From Trichocoleus desertorum NBK24 (GTDB lineage: Bacteria; Cyanobacteriota; Cyanobacteriia; FACHB-46): a DNA stretch of 64,000 nucleotides. Positions 36,593 to 46,724 of this stretch are shown piece by piece (positions within the stretch are counted from its first letter, which is position 1; every line of letters starts with the position of its first letter). Made by a program: the position numbers and the translations under genes. The DNA is taken from NCBI RefSeq assembly GCF_030409055.1, contig NZ_CP116619.1:2184628-2248627 (forward strand), in the 5' to 3' direction. The notes under the pieces were generated by a model, which did not search any database, had not been told where the DNA came from, and was given only the letters and a program-made list of their open reading frames with translations.

Positions 36593-37528
36593 CTATAAAT
36601 TGAGAGGGTTGTACTCTGGTTTAGTATTTCTCAGCATGAGGGCTTCGGTGGCCTGTTGTGGCGTAATTTCGCCTTCTAGCAAGCGATAGACTTGATGTGA
36701 GATGGGTACAGAAATATTGTATTGACGAGCCAGCGGAATCAAAACTTGAGTCGTGTTGATGCCCTCAGCGGTTCCTTCTAAGGTCGCCAGCACCTCCGAA
36801 AGCGTCTGACCTTGAGCCAAACCATAGCCAACTCGGTAGTTGCGGCTGAGAGGGCTGTTGCAAGTAGCCAGCAGATCACCTAAACCAGATAAGCCATAAA
36901 AGGTTTCTGCTTTTGCTCCCCAGTGAGTGCCAACTCGAATGATTTCTGTGAGCCCACGAGTTACTAGAGCTGCTTTAGCATTGGTTCCTAGTTGGAGACC
37001 GTCACAAATTCCAACCGCGATCGCAATAATATTTTTGAGCGTGCCACCCAGTTCTACCCCCAAGGGATCGGGATTGGTGTAAACCCGAAAAACACCGGAC
37101 GAAAAGACCGCCTGTACCTGTTCAGCGGCGATCAGCTTCTCGCTCGCAACTACAGTGGCAGCAGGTAATCCCTGCTCGATTTCCTTCGATAGATTGGGTC
37201 CAGATAGCACCACAACTGGATGCTGGGGAAAAGCTGCTTGCCAAATTTGGGCGGGAGTGAGCGTTGTGGTTGGATCTAATCCCTTAGTCGCGGTAACTAA
37301 AATTGCCGAGTCGGCGATCGCTAGGGACTGGAGCTGCTCCACTACGGGTCTCACACCCTGCATAGAAATCGCTGACACAATCAGGTCAGCCCCTTCTACC
37401 ACCTCTCCCAAACTTTGGGAATGGCGACGTGACCAAAGGCGTACAGAATGACCATTCTTGGCTGCTAAGTTTGCCAAGGCTGAACCCCATGCGCCTGATC
37501 CCAGTACTGCCAGCGTTACAGTTTGCAC
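36593..37528 (-). CDS. gpsA: Glycerol-3-phosphate dehydrogenase [NAD(P)+]
   Basis: GpsA makes sn-glycerol-3-phosphate from dihydroxyacetone phosphate for lipid synthesis. The Rossmann start VTLAVLGSGAWGSALANLA, the middle VVLSGPNLSKEIEQGLPAATVVAS and GVELGGTLKNIIAIAVGICDG with the catalytic Lys, then GLSGLGDLLATCNSPLSRNYRVG are all family marks. The open frame reaches 37576 into lipA, but GTG 37528 gives a normal start close to the nucleotide motif and leaves a 10-base gap. It follows lipA and is probably co-transcribed. Confidence 0.9.
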   Translation of the reverse strand: MQTVTLAVLGSGAWGSALANLAAKNGHSVRLWSRRHSQSLGEVVEGADLIVSAISMQGVRPVVEQLQSLAIADSAILVTATKGLDPTTTLTPAQIWQAAFPQHPVVVLSGPNLSKEIEQGLPAATVVASEKLIAAEQVQAVFSSGVFRVYTNPDPLGVELGGTLKNIIAIAVGICDGLQLGTNAKAALVTRGLTEIIRVGTHWGAKAETFYGLSGLGDLLATCNSPLSRNYRVGYGLAQGQTLSEVLATLEGTAEGINTTQVLIPLARQYNISVPISHQVYRLLEGEITPQQATEALMLRNTKPEYNPLNL

Positions 37529-37538
37529 AGCCCTTTTC

Positions 37539-38447
37539 TTAATCCAGTGGTAGAAGGTTGGCTGTGGGCACGCCAATGGTGCGAGGATAGCGTTCCATCA
37601 ACACCCTTACTTGCTCAGCATGATACGAACTACGGGTTAGGGGTGAGGACACAACTTGTAAAAAGCCGATAGATTCGCCAAATTCTCTCCAAGCATCGAA
37701 CTGGTCTGGGGTGACGAAGTTTGCAACGCCTAGGTGTTTTTGGCTGGGCTGCAAGTATTGACCAATTGTAAGGATGTCACAATCTACGGTTCGTAGATCC
37801 TGCATGGATGCCCGCACTTCTGCGTCAGTTTCACCCAAGCCGACCATGATGCCAGACTTGGTATAAACCCAAGGGGCTAGTTCTCGCGATCGCTTGAGCA
37901 ATTCCAAGGTACGCTCATACTGACCTTGAGGACGAACACGCCGATAGAGCCGAGGTACAGTCTCTGTGTTGTGGTTAAGCACTTCTGGCTGGGCCTGCAA
38001 AATCGCTTCTAACGCCTGCCAGTTACCACACAAATCTGGAATTAAAACTTCGATAGTCGTGCTGGGAGAAGTTGCTCGAATCGCTTGAATACAACGCTCA
38101 AACTGCGATGCGCCGCCATCAGGTAGATCATCTCGGTTTACAGAGGTGATGACCACGTGATTCAAGCGTAATCGGCTCACTGCTTCAGCCAAGCGATCGG
38201 GTTCAGTCGGATCGAGGGGTTGGGGCTTTTTCTCAAAGTCAATATCGCAATAAGGACAAGCTCTAGTACAAGCAGGTCCCATGATCAAAAATGTTGCTGT
38301 ACCGTGATTGAAGCACTCACCGATGTTTGGACAAGATGCCTCTTCACAGACAGTGTTTAGTGCTAAATCTCGGAGGATTTCTTTAACACTACCGACTCGC
38401 TCCCACTGAGGAGCTTTTACCCGTAACCACTCTGGCTTAACGACCAC
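37539..38447 (-). CDS. lipA: Lipoyl synthase
   Basis: A radical-SAM enzyme that inserts two sulfurs into protein-bound octanoate. The auxiliary cluster Cys are in [15 protein letters not shown] (Cys34, 39, 45) and the radical SAM cluster in [13 protein letters not shown] (Cys60, 64, 67, the CxxxCxxC motif). [12 protein letters not shown] and [18 protein letters not shown] are further conserved marks, and SSYHAEQV lies at the C-terminus with the conserved Ser ligand region. Length 302 is normal. First of two genes with gpsA. Confidence 0.96.
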   Translation of the reverse strand: MVVKPEWLRVKAPQWERVGSVKEILRDLALNTVCEEASCPNIGECFNHGTATFLIMGPACTRACPYCDIDFEKKPQPLDPTEPDRLAEAVSRLRLNHVVITSVNRDDLPDGGASQFERCIQAIRATSPSTTIEVLIPDLCGNWQALEAILQAQPEVLNHNTETVPRLYRRVRPQGQYERTLELLKRSRELAPWVYTKSGIMVGLGETDAEVRASMQDLRTVDCDILTIGQYLQPSQKHLGVANFVTPDQFDAWREFGESIGFLQVVSSPLTRSSYHAEQVRVLMERYPRTIGVPTANLLPLD

Positions 38448-38555
38448 GCTGAGTTTTGATTGCTGAAGTTATGTATGATTAATCTTAACAAGTCGCGGCA
38501 CATCACAATATCTTTGTGCCTATGGTACGCTAAACTTGATTGATTAAGAGTACAA

Positions 38556-38629
38556 CGGGATGTAGCGCAGCTTGGTAGCGCACTTCGTTCGGGACGAAGG
38601 GGCCGCTGGTTCGAATCCAGTCATCCCGA
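38556..38629 (+). tRNA. tRNA-Pro (anticodon CGG)
   Basis: The acceptor stem CGGGATG pairs with CATCCCG, with A38629 as discriminator. The anticodon stem CTTCG/CGAAG holds the loop TTCGGGA, anticodon CGG. The T arm is CTGGTTCGAATCCAG. The first pair C1-G72 is a mark of bacterial tRNA-Pro. A short T-run follows. It sits between lipA (minus) and hetR (minus, convergent). Confidence 0.95.
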
Positions 38630-38659
38630 TTTTTGCACTTATTTGATAAATGCCTTGAC

Positions 38660-40107
<1,448 letters not shown>

Positions 40108-40281
40108 TCACCTACCACTGCCACGATGAGGCTCTACACCATTGTTGCTTTGGGATGCTAGAACTTCTTGAGTGTGAACAGATAGCGAAGAATTGTGTAA
40201 GCTATAGCTAATAGGTTGCAAACTAAGTGTCCAGGCAACTGTCAGCAAACCAACTGCTACGACAGATTGATAAGTGTGCAT
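40108..40281 (-). CDS. patX: PatX-like RGSGR peptide precursor
   Basis: PatX proteins are exported precursors of the peptide that inhibits HetR. From ATG 40281 the product has 57 residues: a short start MHTY, a hydrophobic export-type segment (SVVAVGLLTVAWTLSL), a polar spacer, and the exact C-terminus EPHRGSGR followed by stop. RGSGR is the peptide motif bound by the HetR hood; it was read directly from the codons at 40111-40125. PatX is known to be tied to hetR across filamentous cyanobacteria and often lies near it, as here. An ATG at 40332 would add 17 residues; no strong ribosome-binding site decides. Confidence 0.88.
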   Translation of the reverse strand: MHTYQSVVAVGLLTVAWTLSLQPISYSLHNSSLSVHTQEVLASQSNNGVEPHRGSGR

Positions 40282-40357
40282 AGGAAGTATCCATCTCAGA
40301 GCTGCTACTTTCTGATACGGAACTTCAGGCACCTGATCAGGAAAAAAATTTCTATAG

Positions 40358-40375
40358 CTACCTTTGACTCGGTAG
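40358..40375. promoter_or_regulatory. Inverted repeat upstream of patX
   Basis: CTACC and GGTAG flank 8 bases (TTTGACTC), 77-94 bases before the patX ATG at 40281. A TATAGA-like -10 box overlaps on the minus strand. This could be an operator for patX; no known consensus fits exactly. Confidence 0.35.
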
Positions 40376-40602
40376 AATCTGAATCAAAGCTATGTTCTTG
40401 TTAATTTGATCTCATCATCGACTAGTATTCTGCAACGTTAGTTTTCCTGGCTAAAATTCCCATGAGTCGGCAACCCTGATTGTTATTGAACAAGAGGCTC
40501 AGATTGAGTGCCAACTTGGGATTAGTGGTATACCGATCGCTTGCCACTTCCTCGTAGACTAAAGGCAGCAAGTGACGTACTCCTGAACTGGGGGCAGCCG
40601 CC

Positions 40603-41994
40603 TTGACTGAGTATCTCTCTTCTCCTTTGCAACCTACTTCCCGAACTGAATTACGACAATTGGTGCGATCGCAACTCCAAGCCCTCTTAGAGCAAGGAAA
40701 TTTGCCAGGAGCTAAGGCGTTGTTAGTGCCTGTACAAGCGCCTGATATTGCTGAGGCGATCGAGGGCTTGCCCGAAACCCTCCAAGTGATTGCTTTTCGC
40801 TTGTTACCAAAAGATGAGGCGATCGAAGTTTATGAGTATTTAGATCCTTCGGTGCAACAAGCTCTGATTGAAGAGTTTAAGCGGCAGGAAGTACTAGATA
40901 TTGTTGACAAAATGTCTCCTGACGACCGAGTGCGCTTGTTTGATGAATTACCTGCTAAGGTCGTCAGCCGCCTGCTAGAGCAGTTAAGTCCGATCGAGCG
41001 CCAGTCTACGGCTTTGCTGTTGGGCTATGAACCAGGTACAGCAGGGCGGATTATGACGCCTGAGTATATTTCCTTAAAAGAAAGCTTCACGGCTTTTCAA
41101 GCTTTGGAGCGAATCCGTAGCCTAGCGAAATATACTGAGACCGTCTACTACCTTTATGTCACAGATGCAGCTCGTTGCTTAACGGGAACTCTATCACTGC
41201 GAGAGTTAGTGGTAGCACAGCCTCAGCAGGCGATCGGGGAAATCATGACCCGCGATGCGTTATTTGTGCAGACAGATACTGACCAAGAAGAAGTAGCTCG
41301 CTTAATTCAGCGTTACGATTTCCTGGCTGTGCCCGTGGTGGATACAGAGCAACGGTTGGTCGGGATTGTAACGGTCGATGATGTGATCGATATTCTGGAG
41401 CAGGAAACCACTGAAGATATTTATGCGCTGGGTGGCGTCCAGGCGGATGGTGACAACTACTTCCAAACCAATTTATTAACTGTAGCGCGGCGGCGGGTTG
41501 TCTGGCTCTTGGTATTGTTGCTGACCAATACCGTGACTGGCACCATTATCAAAGCTCAGGAAGAGTTGTTGCAGCAGGTGGTGACATTGGCGGCATTTAT
41601 CCCCCTTCTGACTGGAACTGGGGGCAATGTTGGGGCTCAGTCCTCTACGGTCGTGATTCGAGGCTTGAACACAGAGGACATTCGTCTGAAAGAAGCGCTC
41701 CGCATTATTCGACGTGAGGCGATCGCAGGACTTCTACTTGGCCTGATTTTAGGGACAATCACGATCGTCTGGGCCTACTTTCTCCAAGGCAACTTTTTAG
41801 TAGCGCTGGCTGTGGGAGTGAGTTTAGTGGCGATCGCGCTGCTTGCTTCAGTGTCTGGCTCGGCTCTGCCATTTCTCTTTCGGTATCTTAAGCTAGACCC
41901 AGCCTTGATGTCCGCTCCCTTTATTACCACGGCTGTTGATGTGGTGGGCGTGCTGATTTATTTCAATCTGGCACGACTGATTTTGCGGTTGTAG
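40603..41994 (+). CDS. mgtE: Magnesium transporter MgtE
   Basis: A gated Mg2+ channel of the plasma membrane. The N-domain of helical repeats (residues about 15-140, with ELPAKVVSRLLEQLSPIERQ) is followed by GYEPGTAGRIMTPEYISLKE, two CBS domains (about 145-270, closing with VGIVTVDDVIDILEQETTEDIYALGG) and five membrane helices. The pore segment LTGTGGNVGAQSSTVVIRGL with the conserved Asn-Val-Gly, and the PFITTAVDVVGVLIYF helix with its Mg-binding Asp, are intact. The start appears to be TTG 40603. No magnesium riboswitch was recognised upstream. Confidence 0.93.
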   Translation: MTEYLSSPLQPTSRTELRQLVRSQLQALLEQGNLPGAKALLVPVQAPDIAEAIEGLPETLQVIAFRLLPKDEAIEVYEYLDPSVQQALIEEFKRQEVLDIVDKMSPDDRVRLFDELPAKVVSRLLEQLSPIERQSTALLLGYEPGTAGRIMTPEYISLKESFTAFQALERIRSLAKYTETVYYLYVTDAARCLTGTLSLRELVVAQPQQAIGEIMTRDALFVQTDTDQEEVARLIQRYDFLAVPVVDTEQRLVGIVTVDDVIDILEQETTEDIYALGGVQADGDNYFQTNLLTVARRRVVWLLVLLLTNTVTGTIIKAQEELLQQVVTLAAFIPLLTGTGGNVGAQSSTVVIRGLNTEDIRLKEALRIIRREAIAGLLLGLILGTITIVWAYFLQGNFLVALAVGVSLVAIALLASVSGSALPFLFRYLKLDPALMSAPFITTAVDVVGVLIYFNLARLILRL

Positions 41995-42012
41995 AGTTCT
42001 ATAAAAACCTAT

Positions 42013-42046
42013 AAAAAAAGTGAAGACTTTTGCGGTAAGCCTTCAC
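42013..42046 (-). terminator. Terminator-like hairpin between mgtE and the PEP-CTERM gene
   Basis: The stem GTGAAG/CTTCAC (plus three inner pairs after a mismatch) is followed by seven T on the minus strand. It is 148 bases beyond the PEP-CTERM gene stop and 26 after the mgtE stop, so it can serve either side. Confidence 0.55.
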
Positions 42047-42193
42047 TCTCACTTCAGGGATTCATAACTATCGAACTTGCAACAAACAGCTCTCGACTAT
42101 AAGCTTGCGGCTATACACTAAAGACATCTCAGTTCTCAATCAAATCCACTAGGCAGGCTCTAGTTTCGGAGCTGTTGTTTGACAGGTTTGATG

Positions 42194-43105
42194 CTATGCA
42201 GCCTGCTTGGTTTTCCGACGAGATGTTGCTAAAGCTGCTGCCGCAAAACCTAAGCCAGCCAGAGCTGCAGGTTCAGGAACACTAGCAGGAGGTTGTTCGA
42301 CTGGAGGACGACTCACATGGTTAAACTGACCATTGCCCTTCACGCTAGCAGCTACTAGGGTGCCATTCATCTGACCGTTGTTAAATACAACACTGGCTTT
42401 GGGAGCTAGGATGCTACCTTCGATGCCTAAGCCAGAAGCAGTAAGGTTGGTTGCTTCAAAGAAGTTGAATAGAATATTTTGCTTGTCAATGCCATTCAGG
42501 AAGAAGCCAAAGTTCTTGAAGGAAACCTCTTCACCACTGACGTTAACGATAAAACTGCCTGAGCCTTCGAAGTTCAAGCTGCTGGCTTTGGCTAGGTCTG
42601 TGCCCGCCAGATCAAAGATGTTACTAGCACCTTTGCCCACTAAAGTAATCCCACCCTCTTTAATGTCTGCTTGACTAGCAGCACCAGACAAATAGGATTG
42701 CGACAAATTCACTAGAGACTGTCCCGCCTTGGCAAAGTCGATAGGTTTGCCTGACTTCAGTACACCACCTTGGAAGCCAACGCTAGTAAGCTGTGGGGTG
42801 CCACCCACAACGGCATTGCCGTATACAGTGCCGTTCGTAAATTTAAGATCGCCACCCACCACTAGGGCATCGCCACCTTTATCCATGAGGCCGACACTGT
42901 AGTTACGCAGGGTCGCATTTCCAGCGATCGCCATTTTACCTTCAGTATCAGAATCAAGGTCTACATCGCCTAACACGAAAACGTTGTAGCCTGTTGCGGG
43001 ACCGAGATTAACAGTAGCAGCACTGACTTGGGTAGAAAAACCGAAAACCGCAGTGGCTCCCGCAGCTACGACGGGCACCCAGGAGAAAAAAGTTTTAGTA
43101 TTCAT
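42194..43105 (-). CDS. Choice-of-anchor A family PEP-CTERM exoprotein
   Basis: A secreted protein with a C-terminal sorting signal. The signal peptide (TKTFFSWVPVVAAGATAVFG, cut near VSA-AT) precedes a choice-of-anchor A domain (GYNVFVLGDVDLDSDTEGKM, GGDALVVGGDLKFTNGTVYG, SGLGIEGSILAPKASVVFNNG, GTLVAASVKG). The end is the PEP-CTERM tripartite signal: VPEP, a hydrophobic helix (AALAGLGFAAAALA) and a basic tail (TSRRKTKQAA), recognised by an exosortase. Such proteins belong to the extracellular matrix or sheath, which is an inference here. It is divergent from the histidine kinase gene. Confidence 0.88.
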   Translation of the reverse strand: MNTKTFFSWVPVVAAGATAVFGFSTQVSAATVNLGPATGYNVFVLGDVDLDSDTEGKMAIAGNATLRNYSVGLMDKGGDALVVGGDLKFTNGTVYGNAVVGGTPQLTSVGFQGGVLKSGKPIDFAKAGQSLVNLSQSYLSGAASQADIKEGGITLVGKGASNIFDLAGTDLAKASSLNFEGSGSFIVNVSGEEVSFKNFGFFLNGIDKQNILFNFFEATNLTASGLGIEGSILAPKASVVFNNGQMNGTLVAASVKGNGQFNHVSRPPVEQPPASVPEPAALAGLGFAAAALATSRRKTKQAA

Positions 43106-43778
43106 CGCTGTGAACTACGAAAAGTTACGTAAGTTACAGACCAATCCTAGGGAGTGAATCTACGGAAAACAATCAAGCAAAGCTATTTTCAATACAGTCT
43201 TTATAAAAAAATTGTGTTTTATAAAGTTGTCATAAAACCAGCAGGTTCTCGAACTAATAGCATCACTGAAAATACGGTTGTATAAAATAATACGAGTGTC
43301 CGACGTATGAAAAGTCGAGTTATAGCTTGTTCCTTTACCTCTTTTTCTAAATGCTAAAAGCCACCTAAAAATTCAGAGATTTAGAGTTTGAAAATATCAC
43401 CGCTTCTACTTCTTTAGTCGTACTCCTAAAGGTGTAGAAACTAGAAAACATAGTAAATGGGCGATCGCGAAGGTAAGAACATTTCGGACTAGGTCTTGTT
43501 AGGTCGTGTATCGAACGACAAACTTCATTAGGTGAACAGGCGATCGCTCAGTCAAAATAGGAAACAGAACTTTTGGTAACCGCCTACCCCTAATCCTGAT
43601 TAAGATAGGTTGAGGTCAGTGGTTCAAGTGCTTTGTTATCTGTTGACCCTTCGCCGCCAGCCTGATTGCTAGATCGCTGCCATATCTGTAGCTTGATCTA
43701 CAGCTTGGAAAATAGGCGCAGTCTACCTCAACCCCGCTCTAACGTGGATTGTGTCCCGACGGACTGATAAAAACCTGA
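43106..43778. other. Divergent control region between the PEP-CTERM and histidine kinase genes
   Basis: A 670-base AT-rich stretch with no ORF of note. Near the PEP-CTERM gene it has a perfect palindrome (listed separately) and several further TATAAAA boxes. No tRNA or known structured RNA was recognised. Confidence 0.5.
43199..43226. promoter_or_regulatory. 10-bp-arm palindrome upstream of the PEP-CTERM gene
   Basis: CTTTATAAAA and its exact reverse complement TTTTATAAAG flank 8 bases (AAATTGTG). It is 94-121 bases before the PEP-CTERM start codon. An operator for a dimeric regulator is plausible; the regulator is unknown. Confidence 0.5.
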
Positions 43779-45881
43779 ATGAGTACCAACACTTCCATGC
43801 TGGAAGCTCTGCTACAAGCTCTACCCCAATTAAGACCGCAACTGTACTTCAAATCTTCCTTGACAGCGCTGTCTCATGCGATAGAAGACCAGGTTTTGGC
43901 AGGGACAGAGCGGCCCTTAGTCATTGCTAGCTTTCAGCGAGAGCGTTTCTATCGGCAGGAAGCGCATCGTTATCTACGAATCGCGGAGCGCACGGATCAG
44001 GTCTATGTCTTAGCAGCCCCAGAAACCGATTTTGCCAACCGTTCTGAAAGGTACGAAACGGTTGCCTTTGAACCTAGTGATGGATTGAGCCATGAGTGGC
44101 ACCTAATCGTGATTGGGCAACAGTATGCGAGCTGCTTGGTCTGTCGAGAGCGAGAAGACACGACCAGTCGAGTTAATACTCGGCGCGACACGATGCCGCA
44201 TCCAGAACAGCCTGCAATGGATCAAACTCGTCGGTTTGAGGGAGTTTGGACGTTCGATCGCCAGGTAACTTGCAGGGCTGCTGAGCTTTTGCTAAACCGA
44301 GTTTTGGTGTATCGACCGGAACTGGCAAAAAAGATCGCCCAAGCTAAAGCTGAATTTTTGGTGGAAAAGGCATCTGGTTTCCAAGGTGTTGATCCCGATC
44401 CTTTTGTGGAGCGGCTGGTTACTTATCTCCAGGCGGGCCAGTACAAGCTGCTAAAGACCTATCGCTCGATCGCGGCCCAGGAGCACAAAGAGCGTTTAGT
44501 CAACTCCATCAGTTCTGCGATTCGGCGATCGCTCAATCCAGACGAAATCTTTAAGGTGGCAGTGCAGGAACTGGGACAAACCCTCCGAGTGTGTCGCTGC
44601 TTGATGTATCGTTGCCGCGCCACAGATGCGACAGCCACCATTCAGTATGAGTTTTTGAGCCACAATGCAATTTGTGCCGACTCCATAGCCGACTCTACAA
44701 AAGATGGAGCGACGGTTCCTGCACTGAGCACCGCACCGACTACAGCATCTTCTTTAAGTGGTCAAGCTTGGCCGCTCCAGAACAATCCTTTATTTCAAGA
44801 AATTGCTCAAAAGCGAGAATTTATCCACATTGAGGATACGGCCAAAGATGCCCGTGTCCTTGCCACTCCAGACTTGCAGGCACTCACCGATCGCTGGCAG
44901 ATCCGCTCTTGGCTCATGGTGCCTTTACTCTATCAAGATCGCTTAATGGGAATGGTAGAACTGCATCACTGTGGTGCTTTTCCTCACCGTTGGGCCGATG
45001 ATGAGTTGTCTTTAGTAGAGGCGATCGCGACCCAAGTGGGAGTTGCTCTCATTCAAGCAGAAGCTTATGCCAACCTAGAAGATCTCAACCAGCAACTCGA
45101 AGCCTTCGATCGCACCCGCAGTAACCTGATCGCCATCACAGGACACGAACTTCGGACTCCCCTGTCCACTATTCAAGTGTGCTTAGAGAGCCTTGCCAGC
45201 GAACCGGATATGCCTTTGGAGCTGCGTCAAGTTATGCTCAGCACCGCCTTAAGTGATGCCGAGCGGATGCGTAAATTGGTGCAAGACTTCTTGACGCTAT
45301 CGCGCCTAGAAAGTGGGCGGGTACAGTGGAATCTTGAACCATTACCTTTGCAGGAATGTGTGGATCTAGCCCTGAGCAGCATTCACTCTCGGCAATCCCA
45401 AGAGCAGCTACCCCAAATTGCCGCCCAAGTGCCTCCAGAATTGCCACTGGTGCGAGCAGATGGCGAATGGTTGGTAGAAGTCCTTTCTAAACTGCTGGAA
45501 AACGCTTGCAAATTTACCGAACCAGAAGGCCAAGTCACCATTGAGGCGCGTCAGAACGGTGGGCAAATGCTGGAAGTAACGATTACGGATACGGGCCGAG
45601 GCATTGAACCCAACCGTCTCGAAGCAGTATTCGATCGCTTCTATCAAGAAGAAGGGGCATTGCGTCGCACCACAGGTGGGACTGGCCTGGGCTTAGCCAT
45701 TTGCCGTCAAATTATTACGGGCTTAGGGGGGCAGATTTGGGCCGAATCCGCAGGTCGAGATTGCGGTAGTCGCTTCCATTTCACGATTCCAATTAGTCAA
45801 GAGGGACGAGAGACGCGATCGCCTAGCCCCCAAAAAGGAAACGCCAAGCTCCGAAATAAGCGGGTATCCACTCGTCCTTGA
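43779..45881 (+). CDS. DICT-GAF sensor histidine kinase
   Basis: A 700-residue soluble two-component kinase. Residues 1-125 form a DICT domain (LYFKSSLTALSHAIEDQVLA, FQRERFYRQEAHRYLRIAERTDQVYVL), a sensor often found with cyanobacterial kinases. A GAF domain spans about 236-428 (SLNPDEIFKVAVQELGQTLR, SWLMVPLLYQDRLMGMVELHH, GVALIQAEAY). It lacks the Cys of a bilin-binding GAF in the usual place, as far as I can judge. The kinase core shows GHELRTPLS with phospho-acceptor His456, then the N box LLENACKFTEPEG, G1 ITDTGRGIEP and G2 GGTGLGLAI. No response regulator gene lies beside it. Ligand unknown. Confidence 0.9.
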   Translation: MSTNTSMLEALLQALPQLRPQLYFKSSLTALSHAIEDQVLAGTERPLVIASFQRERFYRQEAHRYLRIAERTDQVYVLAAPETDFANRSERYETVAFEPSDGLSHEWHLIVIGQQYASCLVCREREDTTSRVNTRRDTMPHPEQPAMDQTRRFEGVWTFDRQVTCRAAELLLNRVLVYRPELAKKIAQAKAEFLVEKASGFQGVDPDPFVERLVTYLQAGQYKLLKTYRSIAAQEHKERLVNSISSAIRRSLNPDEIFKVAVQELGQTLRVCRCLMYRCRATDATATIQYEFLSHNAICADSIADSTKDGATVPALSTAPTTASSLSGQAWPLQNNPLFQEIAQKREFIHIEDTAKDARVLATPDLQALTDRWQIRSWLMVPLLYQDRLMGMVELHHCGAFPHRWADDELSLVEAIATQVGVALIQAEAYANLEDLNQQLEAFDRTRSNLIAITGHELRTPLSTIQVCLESLASEPDMPLELRQVMLSTALSDAERMRKLVQDFLTLSRLESGRVQWNLEPLPLQECVDLALSSIHSRQSQEQLPQIAAQVPPELPLVRADGEWLVEVLSKLLENACKFTEPEGQVTIEARQNGGQMLEVTITDTGRGIEPNRLEAVFDRFYQEEGALRRTTGGTGLGLAICRQIITGLGGQIWAESAGRDCGSRFHFTIPISQEGRETRSPSPQKGNAKLRNKRVSTRP

Positions 45882-45979
45882 ATAATCTAAAGAATTATCA
45901 AGCCGCAATACTGAAGAACTGTAACAGTTCCTGACAAAGTAGATAGACGTGTCTCGTCTCAGTGATAGGATGCCGTAAA

Positions 45980-45995
45980 ACGTTCAGACGTTCAG
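45980..45995 (+). repeat. Tandem 8-bp repeat in the psaD leader
   Basis: ACGTTCAG is repeated twice head to tail, ending 10 bases before the psaD ATG. A 6-bp inverted repeat (GAACTG-TAA-CAGTTC, 45916-45930) lies further upstream. Confidence 0.6.
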
Positions 45996-46005
45996 AGAGA
46001 AATTC

Positions 46006-46431
46006 ATGGCAGAAACCCTTACTGGACAAACTCCTTTATTTGGCGGCAGTACAGGTGGCCTACTAACCAAAGCTCAAGTCGAAGAGAAGTACGCCATCAC
46101 TTGGACTAGCCCCAAAGAACAAGTGTTTGAAATGCCAACGGGTGGAGCGGCAGTTATGCGGCAAGGTGACAACCTGCTGTACCTAGCTCGTAAAGAGCAC
46201 TGCATCGCCCTCGGAGGCCAGCAACTGCGGGCAAAATTCAAAATCACTAACTATAAGATCTATCGGATTTTTCCGAACGGCGAAATGGAGTATCTGCATC
46301 CTAAGGATGGCGTGTTCCCTGAGAAGGTGAATGCAGGTCGTCCTTACGTGGGTAAGAAAGAACGCCGCATTGGTCAAAACACTGACCCTGCTAAAGTGAA
46401 ATTTAGTGGTGAGTCAACTTATAGCATCTAG
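46006..46431 (+). CDS. psaD: Photosystem I subunit II (PsaD)
   Basis: PsaD is the stromal-side PSI subunit that docks ferredoxin and steadies PsaC. The 141-residue product is unmistakable: [20 protein letters not shown], then [60 protein letters not shown] and the basic end [12 protein letters not shown]. Length and the Lys/Arg clusters for ferredoxin binding are normal. It has a GAGAG ribosome-binding sequence and is followed by its own terminator, so it is probably a single-gene unit. Confidence 0.98.
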   Translation: MAETLTGQTPLFGGSTGGLLTKAQVEEKYAITWTSPKEQVFEMPTGGAAVMRQGDNLLYLARKEHCIALGGQQLRAKFKITNYKIYRIFPNGEMEYLHPKDGVFPEKVNAGRPYVGKKERRIGQNTDPAKVKFSGESTYSI

Positions 46432-46556
46432 GACGGGCTGCTTGAGTTCCCATCTCAAAACTTGATCGAGTTTTTGAGTTTTCAAAAATTCTTTCAGAGC
46501 GCTGAGATGGCTGCTTAGTGTAGTGCAATTAATTGACAGGACAAAGACAGTTGAGT

Positions 46557-46590
46557 CTCGGATGGCTTACTCCCTCCGAGGCTTTATTTT
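46557..46590 (+). terminator. Probable terminator of psaD
   Basis: CTCGGA/TCCGAG arms with a 12-base loop are followed by GGCTTTATTTTTT. It is 126 bases after the psaD stop. Confidence 0.6.
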
Positions 46591-46724
46591 TTAGCTTTAT
46601 TTCTTAAATTAACGAAGTGTTTTAATTTACTCTAGTTTTTTCACCTTAAACCAGCACGATTCAAGTAAACTCATTCCGCCCGTAAAGTATTTACGTGAGC
46701 CCCACCCAGACTGAAGATATAGCC

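Noticed and set aside
40405-40602. Magnesium riboswitch before mgtE
   Set aside because: No M-box or ykkC-type conserved blocks could be recognised in the 200 bases upstream.
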